Of a DNA stretch of 64,000 bases, positions 54,273 through 62,209 are shown one piece after another; the stretch's first letter is position 1, and the number at the start of each line of letters is the position of its first letter. The stretch lies in the NCBI RefSeq assembly GCF_049532895.1, contig NZ_CP064031.1, forward strand, positions 4,278,001 through 4,342,000, written 5' to 3'. Source of the stretch: Dyella_B acidisoli. Its GTDB lineage: Bacteria; Pseudomonadota; Gammaproteobacteria; Xanthomonadales; Rhodanobacteraceae. The translations under genes and the position numbers were made by a program. A model generated the notes under the pieces. That model was not told the DNA's origin, did not search any database, and saw only the letters and a list, made by a program, of their open reading frames with translations.

Positions 54273-55629
54273 CGTGTGCGCCCCCCTCTGGCCGGCTGCT
54301 CTTAAGTGCAGTCACTACGTGTTCCATGCCCGCGGAATGCGAGCCCTTGATCAAACAGGTGACGCCCGCGTGCACTTGGGCACGCAACGCGTCGATCAGC
54401 TTTGCCTTGTCGGCAAAATGCGTAGCGCCCTCGCCGAACGCCTCCACAGCGGCGGCATTCAACGGGCCTACTGCGAACAGACGATGGATACCTTGCTGGC
54501 GCGCATGACGTCCGACACCCGCATGCAGAGCGCGCGCGTCCGCTCCGAGTTCGGCCATGTCGCCCAACACCAGCCAGCGCTCGCCGCTGGCCAACGCCAG
54601 CGTGTCGATCGCTGCATACATGGAACTCGGATTGGCGTTGTAGCTGTCGTCGATCAGCGTCCAGCCGTCCGGCATCGCGATGCGTTTCAGCCGGCCTTCG
54701 ACGGCGCTCGCCTGTTCCAGGCCTGCGACGATGGTGTCCAGCGGAACATCCAGTGCAAGCGCAATGCTGCTTGCAGCGAGCGCGTTGGCGATATTGTGGC
54801 GACCCGGCAGCGGCAACTGCACTTCTGCATCACCGTGCGGTGTGCTCAGTACGAAGCGTGAACCGTCCACGCGCTGCTCCAGAATCTCCGCACCCACGTC
54901 AGCCTTGTGATCCAGGCCAAAACGCAGCACTCGGCGCCCACCAGCCAGACCCATGAAGAAACTGGCAAAAGCATCGTCGGCGTTGACCACCGCCACGCCA
55001 TCCGCTGGCAGCGCGCGATACAGCGCGCCTTTGGTTTCTGCCACCATCTCGATCGTACCCATCCGCTCAAGATGCGCTGGTGCGATGAGATTCACGAGGC
55101 CGATATCGGGCCTGGCGATGGCAGCGAGATAGTCGATGTCGCCGGGCTTACCTGCACCCATTTCGAGTACAGCGTATTCAGTATCTTCCGGCATCCACAA
55201 CAACGTCAGCGGCAGGCCGATCTCGTTGTTGTAGCTGCCGGTGTTGACGTGCGTGCGGCCATGGCGCGAAAGAATCGACGCAGCCAGGGTTTTTACCGTG
55301 GTCTTGCCATTCGAACCGGTGATGCCGATCACCCGTGCGTTGCGCTGCGCGCGCACGGCACTGGCCAGGTCGCCCAAGGCCAGTTCGGAACTCTGCACTT
55401 CCACCTGCGGCAGGTCACCTTCCACACGATGCTCGACCAAAGCCGCCACTGCGCCGCGCGCTTTCGCATCGGCGAGATAGTTATGGCCGTCCACGTGCTC
55501 GCCCTTGAACGCAACGAACAGATCGCCTGGCTTTATCTTGCGCGAATCGATGGCGATGCCAGTCACGCTGACATCGACACCGTGCAGCCGTCCGTGCGTC
55601 CACATGGCAATGGCGCTCAGCTGCATCAT
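54262..55629 (-). CDS. murF: UDP-MurNAc-tripeptide--D-Ala-D-Ala ligase
   Basis: 455 residues. IGITGSNGKTTVKTLAASIL (105-111 loop), MGAGKPGDIDYLAAIARPDI and IDDSYNANPSSMYAAIDTLA are Mur-ligase and MurF signatures. It attaches the D-Ala-D-Ala made by DdlB. Overlaps murE by 4 nt. Confidence 0.98.
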   Translation of the reverse strand: MMQLSAIAMWTHGRLHGVDVSVTGIAIDSRKIKPGDLFVAFKGEHVDGHNYLADAKARGAVAALVEHRVEGDLPQVEVQSSELALGDLASAVRAQRNARVIGITGSNGKTTVKTLAASILSRHGRTHVNTGSYNNEIGLPLTLLWMPEDTEYAVLEMGAGKPGDIDYLAAIARPDIGLVNLIAPAHLERMGTIEMVAETKGALYRALPADGVAVVNADDAFASFFMGLAGGRRVLRFGLDHKADVGAEILEQRVDGSRFVLSTPHGDAEVQLPLPGRHNIANALAASSIALALDVPLDTIVAGLEQASAVEGRLKRIAMPDGWTLIDDSYNANPSSMYAAIDTLALASGERWLVLGDMAELGADARALHAGVGRHARQQGIHRLFAVGPLNAAAVEAFGEGATHFADKAKLIDALRAQVHAGVTCLIKGSHSAGMEHVVTALKSSRPEGGAHDAA

Positions 55630-57104
55630 GCGTGGCTCTCCAAGGCAGCGCGCGCGACTGCCATGTCGTCGAACGCGCGCTTGCCGCCCGCGCTTTCCTG
55701 ATAGGTTTCGTGGCCCTTCCCAGCAATCAACACGACATCTCCGGTACGCGCCATCGTCAATGCCGCACGAATCGCCGCTTCACGATCGCGCTGCACGGTG
55801 GCTGCCTGTGGCCGTGCCATGCCGGCCAAAATCTGCGCGACGATCACGTCGCCATCTTCGCCACGCGGGTTGTCGTCGGTGACGATGGCGACGTCGGCCA
55901 GCCGCTCGGCGATTTCGCCCATCTGCGGACGCTTGCCCGGATCGCGCTCACCACCGCAGCCGAACACGCAGATCAGCCGCGCCTCGCAATGTGCGCGCAA
56001 CGCGTTGAGCGCCTGCTCCAATGCATCGGGCGTATGCGCATAATCGACCACGACCAGAGGCAATCCACGCAGACCGCCAATGCGATTCATGCGGCCGTTC
56101 ACCGGATCGAGTGCTTCGACCGCCTCGACGATACGTTCGAATGATTCGCCCAGCGCACCGAGGCAACCGATGACGGTGAGCAGATTCGCCACGTTGAAGC
56201 GACCAAGCAAGTGGCTGCGAATCGTTTGGGCGCCCCACGGCGTGCGCAGTTTGAATGCCACGCCTTCGGCCGAGGTGACGATATCGCTGGCTTCGATATC
56301 GGCGTGCTCATTGCCTGCGCTGCTTAGCCGCCATCCGCGAACACTCGGCGGCAGCTTGCTAATCAATTGGCGACCGAAGGCATCATCGATATTGATCACT
56401 GCGGTTTTCAATCCCGGCCATGCGAACAGCTTGGCCTTGGCCGCACCATAGGCTTCCATGCTGCCGTGGTAGTCGAGATGATCGCGCGTGAGATTGGTGA
56501 ACGCGGCAACATCGAACGCGGTGGCGGCAACGCGCCCTTGCTCCAGTGCGTGCGAAGACACTTCCATCGCCACGTGCGAGGCACCATCGCGGCGGAACTC
56601 GGCGAACAGCCGCTGCACCGCGATTGCGTCGGGCGTCGTGCGTTCGCCTTCCATCAATTGCCCATGCAGGCCAGCACCCAGCGTGCCGATGGTGGCGGCA
56701 CGATGCCCCAGATGTTCCAGCGCCTGCGCCAGCAATTGCACGGTGGACGTCTTACCGTTAGTGCCGGTTACGCCGATCACGCGCATCGATTCCGAAGGAC
56801 GGCCAAAAAAGCGCGAGGCGATTTCGCCCACGAAAGCGTGCAACCCGTCGATCCATAGCACCGGCACGCCTGGATCTTCCAAGTCGGCCGGCGCCGGCGT
56901 TTCGGCCAACACCACGCTGGCGCCGCGCTGTATCGCACCGCGTACGAATTCGATGCCGTGTCCGCGCGTACCGCGCAGCGCGAAGAACGCATCGCCGCTG
57001 CGCACCTGACGCGAATCCAGCGCAAGCCCGGAAACGACGACAGGCCCTGCGGCCTTCGTTTCGGCGATGCCTTGAAGCAGATGATCCAGACGCTGGCCGT
57101 TCAT
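55626..57104 (-). CDS. murE: UDP-MurNAc-dipeptide--meso-diaminopimelate ligase
   Basis: 492 residues. ATP loop GVTGTNGKTSTVQLLAQALE (114-120), DYAHTPDALEQALNALR, and DDNPRGEDGD: the DNPR motif marks meso-diaminopimelate as the added amino acid (lysine enzymes differ here). So the wall is of the usual Gram-negative A1-gamma type. Its substrate must carry D-Glu although no murD lies in the cluster. Confidence 0.98.
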   Translation of the reverse strand: MNGQRLDHLLQGIAETKAAGPVVVSGLALDSRQVRSGDAFFALRGTRGHGIEFVRGAIQRGASVVLAETPAPADLEDPGVPVLWIDGLHAFVGEIASRFFGRPSESMRVIGVTGTNGKTSTVQLLAQALEHLGHRAATIGTLGAGLHGQLMEGERTTPDAIAVQRLFAEFRRDGASHVAMEVSSHALEQGRVAATAFDVAAFTNLTRDHLDYHGSMEAYGAAKAKLFAWPGLKTAVINIDDAFGRQLISKLPPSVRGWRLSSAGNEHADIEASDIVTSAEGVAFKLRTPWGAQTIRSHLLGRFNVANLLTVIGCLGALGESFERIVEAVEALDPVNGRMNRIGGLRGLPLVVVDYAHTPDALEQALNALRAHCEARLICVFGCGGERDPGKRPQMGEIAERLADVAIVTDDNPRGEDGDVIVAQILAGMARPQAATVQRDREAAIRAALTMARTGDVVLIAGKGHETYQESAGGKRAFDDMAVARAALESHA

Positions 57105-58927
57105 GGCTCTACGGCCTCCACGGCGGATTGATCATCTTGTTGTGCGTTCTGTGGCGGCGCGGTACCAGCCAATCCTCCGCCCGCCTGCAACGGGCCGCCG
57201 ACGTACCAGCGCCCGATGTTGTCGGGTGGTACGTCAAGCAGGCGCAGCGCGCCGGTCATGACGCTCTGAAACACCGGTGCTGAAACCACACCGCCGTAGT
57301 AGACGTTTTTCTTGGGGTTATTGATCACTACCACGCCAATCAAGCGCGGATCAGTGGCGGGCACGATGCCAGCGAACAGCGAGTTGTAACTGTTCTTGGC
57401 GTAACCTCCGCCCGATGCCAGATGCGCCGTGCCGGTCTTGCCGGCCACGATGTAGTTGGCAATCTGCGCGCGCGTGGCCGAACCGCCCGGCGCAGTCACC
57501 GTCTCCAGCATGTCCACCAGCTCCCGGGCGATAGTTGGCGAAATGATCTGCTTGCCTGCATCGCTACCGCCCTTGATGAAAGTGGGCGTGTGCATCACGC
57601 CGCCATCCGCCAGCGTGGCGTACGCAACGGCCAGTTGCAGCGGCGTGACGTTAAGGCCATAGCCATAGGCCATGGTGGCTTTTTCGATGGGGCGCCAGCT
57701 TCGGCCGGGCCGCAGAAGACCGACCGATTCGCCCGGAAAACCGCTGCCCGTGCTTTCGCCGAAGCCGAACGCGCGATACGTGTCATACAGAAACTTGGTA
57801 TCCAGCGACAGCCCGATCTTGGCCGCACCGATGTTGCTTGACTTGGTAAGCACGCCGGTCGGCGTAAGCACGCCGTTACCGCCGGACTCCACGTCACGGA
57901 TGTCCTTACCCATGAACATCCAGTGGCCGTTGCCCGTATCGACCATCGGCGACGTGGGCGTGTACTTGCCACTGGAAAGGCCGGCCGCCATGGTGAACGT
58001 CTTCATGGTGGAGCCCGGCTCCACCACGTCGGTCACGGTGCGGTTGCGACGTGCCGCGGCCGGGCTGCCGGTGACGACGTTAGGGTTGTAAGTAGGTAAG
58101 CTCACCATGGCGAGAATCTCGCCGGTGCTTATATCCAGAATCACGATCTCACCAGAATCGGCGTCGAGATCCTGCAACTGTTTTTTCAGTTCGCTATAGG
58201 CGAGGAACTGAATGCGGCGATCGATGCTGAGCGTGAGATTCTGCCCAGGCTGCGGCGCGTGCACCTGTTCCACGTCTTCGACGATGCGGCCCATGCGATC
58301 GCGGATCACGCGCTTCGCACCTGGCTTGCCGGCCAGCCAATTGTCGAACGCAAGCTCCAGGCCTTCCTGGCCATGATCGTCGATGTTGGTGAAGCCGAGC
58401 ACGTGCGCGGTCACTTCACCCGACGGGTAGTAGCGCTTGTACTCGCGCTGACCGTTGACGCCCGGAACACCCAGCGCAAGCACCGCTTGCGCCGCTTCCG
58501 GACTCATCTGCCTGCGCAGATAAGCGAAATCGCGATCGGCACGCTGCTCCAGGTACGACTTCAGCTCATCGGCATTGGTACCCAGCGCCTGCGCCAACGC
58601 CGGAATGCGGTCGGCGTTGTCGAGCACTTCCGACGGCACGCAGGTGATGGACACCATCGGCGTGGAGACCGCCAGCGGTTCGCCATTGCGGTCGAAGATC
58701 GTGCCGCGCGACACGGCGATCGGCACCACGCGCAGAAAGCGCGCGTCGCCCTGATCCTGGTAGAACTGTTTGCGCACCACCTGCAGATCGAAAGCACGCG
58801 CCATCAGACCCAGCGATGCGATACCAAGCAAACTGATCACCAGCAACATGCGTCGACGCGTGCTGGGGCCCGCACCTTTGCGGCGCGAGCTGGGCTTCGG
58901 AGCCATGGCGTGCTGCAGCCGATTCAT
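57101..58927 (-). CDS. ftsI: Septal transpeptidase FtsI (PBP3)
   Basis: 608 residues from ATG 58927, overlapping the ftsL stop by 4 nt; the frame is open for 144 more codons upstream inside rsmH and ftsL, but these are not protein-like. One membrane helix (about 27-45), PBP dimerisation domain (SRGTIFDRNGEPLAVSTPMV), then transpeptidase motifs STMK (S306), SSN (363-365) and KTG (497-499). It crosslinks septal peptidoglycan with FtsW. Confidence 0.97.
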   Translation of the reverse strand: MNRLQHAMAPKPSSRRKGAGPSTRRRMLLVISLLGIASLGLMARAFDLQVVRKQFYQDQGDARFLRVVPIAVSRGTIFDRNGEPLAVSTPMVSITCVPSEVLDNADRIPALAQALGTNADELKSYLEQRADRDFAYLRRQMSPEAAQAVLALGVPGVNGQREYKRYYPSGEVTAHVLGFTNIDDHGQEGLELAFDNWLAGKPGAKRVIRDRMGRIVEDVEQVHAPQPGQNLTLSIDRRIQFLAYSELKKQLQDLDADSGEIVILDISTGEILAMVSLPTYNPNVVTGSPAAARRNRTVTDVVEPGSTMKTFTMAAGLSSGKYTPTSPMVDTGNGHWMFMGKDIRDVESGGNGVLTPTGVLTKSSNIGAAKIGLSLDTKFLYDTYRAFGFGESTGSGFPGESVGLLRPGRSWRPIEKATMAYGYGLNVTPLQLAVAYATLADGGVMHTPTFIKGGSDAGKQIISPTIARELVDMLETVTAPGGSATRAQIANYIVAGKTGTAHLASGGGYAKNSYNSLFAGIVPATDPRLIGVVVINNPKKNVYYGGVVSAPVFQSVMTGALRLLDVPPDNIGRWYVGGPLQAGGGLAGTAPPQNAQQDDQSAVEAVEP

Positions 58928-59196
58928 GGCCGCACCAACTGCACGTCCTGCGGACGGGGCGTGAACATGCCGAGTTTCGTGCGCGCTTCGTTGTCGATGC
59001 GGCGCGGCTCGGCCCAGGTTGCCTGCTCCAGTTCGAGCTGGCCGTATTCGATGTTCAATGCGTCGCGCTGGCTTTGCAGTTGCGACAACTGCACGAAGAG
59101 CGCGCGACTCTGGTGGCGCGTCCATACCACGGCGATCGCGCTGACCATCGTCGCCACCAGCAGCAGCAAGAGCGAGAAGATGCCGACGGCCCTCAT
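58924..59196 (-). CDS. ftsL: Cell division protein FtsL
   Basis: 90 residues: one N-terminal membrane helix (IFSLLLLLVATMVSAIAVVW) followed by a periplasmic coiled coil (FVQLSQLQSQRDALNIEYGQ). Fast-evolving family, assigned by size, topology and place between rsmH and ftsI. It forms the FtsQLB activator. Confidence 0.92.
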   Translation of the reverse strand: MRAVGIFSLLLLLVATMVSAIAVVWTRHQSRALFVQLSQLQSQRDALNIEYGQLELEQATWAEPRRIDNEARTKLGMFTPRPQDVQLVRP

Positions 59197-60116
59197 GCCA
59201 GCTTCTCCGCCACGCGCAGCACAGCGGAGCGTGCACGCGGGTTCGCCGACTGCTCCGCTTCGGAAGGAAATTGCGCTTTGCCGATCGCAGCCAGCCTAGC
59301 CGGCGCTGCAGCAACGGGAGGACCGCGGCGACTGCCTTGCACGCGACCGGAATGATCACGGATGAATTGCTTCACCATGCGATCTTCCAGCGAATGGAAG
59401 CTGATGATCGACAAGCGGCCACCGGGATTGAGCCGGTCGAGTGCCGCTTCGAGCCCACGCTCGAGCGCTTCCAGTTCGCCGTTCACGCGAATGCGCAGCG
59501 CCTGAAACGTACGTGTAGCCGGATGCTTGCCAGGCTCGCGCCGACCGATCAGGCGCTCCACCAAGGCCGCGAGTTCGCCGGTGCGGGTGATCGGCGATTC
59601 TTTGCGGCGCTCTACGATGGCGCGGGCGATCTTCCGGCTGAAGCGCTCCTCGCCGTAGATCCACAACACGTCGGCGATCTCGCGTTCTTCGGCGCGGGCG
59701 AGAAAATCGGCGGCACTTTCGCCCTGTGTGGGGTCCATGCGCATATCGAGCGGCGCATCGGCCATGAAGCTGAAGCCGCGGGAGGCTTCGTCCAGCTGCG
59801 GAGAGGAAACGCCGAGATCGAGCAGCACGCCGTCGAGACCAATGGCCGTCTCATCCCATTCGGCCAGCGTGGAGAAATTGGCGTGACGGATCGACACGCG
59901 CGGATCGGTGGCGAATTCTTTTTGCGCGGTGGCGATGGCCTGCGGATCACGGTCCATCAGCAGCAGTCGACCATCCGAACCCAGGCGCGACAGCACGACG
60001 CGGGCGTGACCGCCGCGTCCGAAGGTGCCATCGAGATAACGCCCGCCTTCCCGCACGGCGAGACCCTCCACCGCTTCATTCAGCATCACCGGGATGTGCA
60101 GCAACAGGTCGGCCAT
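59193..60116 (-). CDS. rsmH: 16S rRNA m4C1402 methyltransferase
   Basis: 307 residues from ATG 60116, which has GGGAG 6 nt upstream; an ATG five codons earlier is weaker. LLLHIPVMLNEAVEGLAVRE, YLDGTFGRGGHARVVLSRLG, LLDLGVSSPQLDEASRGFSF and ISFHSLEDRMVKQFIRDHSG are the MraW signature. It methylates N4 of C1402. RsmI, encoded 1.2 kb away in this window, adds the 2'-O-methyl to the same base. Confidence 0.97.
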   Translation of the reverse strand: MADLLLHIPVMLNEAVEGLAVREGGRYLDGTFGRGGHARVVLSRLGSDGRLLLMDRDPQAIATAQKEFATDPRVSIRHANFSTLAEWDETAIGLDGVLLDLGVSSPQLDEASRGFSFMADAPLDMRMDPTQGESAADFLARAEEREIADVLWIYGEERFSRKIARAIVERRKESPITRTGELAALVERLIGRREPGKHPATRTFQALRIRVNGELEALERGLEAALDRLNPGGRLSIISFHSLEDRMVKQFIRDHSGRVQGSRRGPPVAAAPARLAAIGKAQFPSEAEQSANPRARSAVLRVAEKLA

Positions 60117-60165
60117 GCCGCACTCCCGCATTTGTTCGAATTCATCCCGCGCCGACCCTTTCGGT

Positions 60166-60612
60166 CTAAAGGCGCAGGTCCGCCATGTCGTCGCTGATTT
60201 CGTCTTCGCCGATGGTCTGGCGAATCTTGGCCAGGTGGGCCTGTTCGCTCCACAGGTCGAACTTGTTGCCCATGCCTAGCAAAACCGCCTTTTTCTCGAT
60301 GCCGGCCGCAGTGCGTTGGCTGGCCGGCAACAGGATGCGCATGGCGCTATCCGGCTCCAGCATCGCCGCCGCACCGACCAGCTTCATCTGCAAGGCACGA
60401 TGTACGGCCTTGACGCTCGGCAAGGCGTTCACCTGGTCGCGCACCCGCTCCCATTCAGCGTGCGGGAACAGCCAGAGGCAGCCCGACTCGAACGGGTTGT
60501 AGGTGATCACCAACCGATTGGCGCAAGCGCTCGTGACCAGCTCCCGATACGCAGTCGGGATGGCCAGTCGGCCCTTGTCATCGACGGTGATGGCGGTTTC
60601 GCCCTGGAACAC
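60166..60612 (-). CDS. mraZ: Transcriptional regulator MraZ
   Basis: 148 residues with two AbrB-like MraZ repeats (MFQGETAITVDDKGRLAIPT and AAMLEPDSAMRILLPASQRT). First gene of the dcw cluster. In E. coli MraZ binds repeats ahead of its own gene and represses the cluster; matching repeats lie 12-46 bp upstream here. Confidence 0.97.
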   Translation of the reverse strand: MFQGETAITVDDKGRLAIPTAYRELVTSACANRLVITYNPFESGCLWLFPHAEWERVRDQVNALPSVKAVHRALQMKLVGAAAMLEPDSAMRILLPASQRTAAGIEKKAVLLGMGNKFDLWSEQAHLAKIRQTIGEDEISDDMADLRL

Positions 60613-60623
60613 GACCTAGAAAA

Positions 60624-60658
60624 CTCCACGAAATCCCACGATTTCACACAGGGGCCCA
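60624..60658 (-). promoter_or_regulatory. MraZ operator repeats
   Basis: On the minus strand the boxes TGGGC, TGTGA, TGGGA and TGGAG follow each other at an exact 10-bp period just before mraZ. Two are perfect TGGGN boxes. E. coli MraZ binds TGGGN repeats with the same 10-bp spacing. Confidence 0.8.
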
Positions 60659-60885
60659 CGATAGTCTCGCCTTTTGAGACTGTCAACAATTTTTTGCTTG
60701 TGAATCAATAAGAAAGGCGCGGTTGTGGCGAAATTTCCAGTGTTTTCTAGAAAGACCGGCAAGAGCCTTGATTGGCATGGATTTTTGCCCGCAGGAAGTA
60801 AGCAAAGAGGAGGGGGGAGTGAGAGAAAAGCCGGACGATCCGCTCTCTCACTACCCGCTCCTCTTCACTCTGTCCTGAATGAAAG

Positions 60886-61250
60886 GTGGAGTCGGCCTAT
60901 AAGCCGGGTTCTGTACGCCTTGCGGCGCGACAGTCATTCCTCTCGGCCAGGCGTCACCGCCTGGCTCCAGCAACCTACCCGGGAACAACGCGGGCCGCGT
61001 TATCGTTCCCCTATTCGGTCTTGCTCCGGGTGGGGTTTACCGTGCCACGCGGCGTTGGCCCCGCGCGCGGTGCGCTCTTACCGCACCATTTCACCCTTAC
61101 CTGTGCCCTTTTGAGGCCATCGGCGGTTTGCTTTCTGTTGCACTGGCCGTCAGCTCACGCTGCCCAGGTGTTACCTGGCACCCTGCCCTGTGGAGCCCGG
61201 ACTTTCCTCGATGCGCACATGGCGCGACGCGACTGTCCGGCCGACTCCGT
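60886..61250 (-). ncRNA. rnpB: RNase P RNA, bacterial class A
   Basis: The minus strand contains the conserved GAGGAAAGTCCGGGCTCCAC, CAGGGTGCCAGGTAACACCT, AACAGAAAGC..., AAGGGTGAAATGGTGCGGTA, AGAGCGCACCG, CGGCTTATAGGCCGACTCC parts of M1-type RNA. The ends pair as helix P1 (GGAGTCGGCC with GGCCGACTCC), which sets the limits. It is the catalytic RNA that trims tRNA 5' leaders. It sits next to rsmI, as in many proteobacteria. Confidence 0.97.
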
Positions 61251-61302
61251 TGGATAGTGTAGCTGGTGGAAGCAGTGAGTAGGTTTGCACCGCAACCTAC
61301 GC

Positions 61303-62130
61303 TCACTCCTGATAAAGCTGCTTGCGTGGCGCTCCGCTGATCGCCGCGGCCAATTTCGCTGCCTTCGCGGGTGGAAGCTCCTCGCGCAGGATTGCAAACA
61401 CGCGACGCCCTTCGGCTAGCTTCGCATCCGTATCGTCACCACGCCCTGCGACAAGAACCACGCACTCACCGCGCTGTTGATTCGGATCCTCCACCACACG
61501 CGCTGCCAATTGCGAAAGCGGCTCGCCGATCACTGTCTCGAACATTTTGGTGAGCTCGCGCGCCAGCACCGCTTCACGTTCCGCGCCGAACACATCGCGC
61601 ATATCGGCAAGGCTCTCTGCGATGCGATGCGAGGATTCATAAAAGATCAACGTCCGCGGATCGCTCGCAAGTTCTTCCAGGCGACTGCGACGTGCCGCGG
61701 ATTTGGGTGGCAGAAAGCCCTCGAACACGAAGCGATCGCTGGGAAGCCCTGCGACGGAAAGCGCCGTGATGGCCGCACACGCGCCGGGCACCGGTATGCA
61801 ACGGATACCCGCTTCACGCGCTGCGCGTACCAGCCGAAAACCCGGATCGCTGATCAACGGTGTACCGGCATCCGAAATCAACGCCACAGATTCGCCTTGC
61901 TCCAGTCGCCGCACGATGGCAGCCACCGCTTCGCGCTCATTGTGTTCATGCAACGCCACCAGCGGCGTGCTGACGTTGTGCTGGAGCATCAACGGACGGC
62001 TGTGCCGGGTATCTTCAGCGGCAATCAACGCGACATTGCGCAAGGTTTCGATAGCGCGCGCGGAGATGTCATCACGATGACCAATTGGCGTTGCGACCAC
62101 CCACAGGCAGCCCATTTGCTTGGATGACAT
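61303..62130 (-). CDS. rsmI: 16S rRNA 2'-O-ribose C1402 methyltransferase
   Basis: 275 residues from ATG 62130 (MSSKQMGCLWVVATPIGHRD); an ATG nine codons earlier is possible. SAM-binding tetrapyrrole-methylase fold: LIAAEDTRHSRPLM, SDAGTPLISDPGFRLV, PVPGACAAITALSVAGLPSD and ELTKMFETVIGEPL. It modifies C1402 together with RsmH. Divergent from the lpoA-like gene, with a 79-bp gap. Confidence 0.97.
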   Translation of the reverse strand: MSSKQMGCLWVVATPIGHRDDISARAIETLRNVALIAAEDTRHSRPLMLQHNVSTPLVALHEHNEREAVAAIVRRLEQGESVALISDAGTPLISDPGFRLVRAAREAGIRCIPVPGACAAITALSVAGLPSDRFVFEGFLPPKSAARRSRLEELASDPRTLIFYESSHRIAESLADMRDVFGAEREAVLARELTKMFETVIGEPLSQLAARVVEDPNQQRGECVVLVAGRGDDTDAKLAEGRRVFAILREELPPAKAAKLAAAISGAPRKQLYQE

Positions 62131-62209
62131 TCCGGAACCCTTTTCGCGGCGAAGCAACGATGCGATCGGCTATGATCGCGCAATTGCCCCCATGGGATCG
62201 AGGAAATCC

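Noticed and set aside
57101..59359. 752-codon reading of ftsI
   Set aside because: The first 144 codons run through ftsL and the rsmH end and are Arg/Ala-rich noise. ATG 58927 with the ATGA overlap matches the family.
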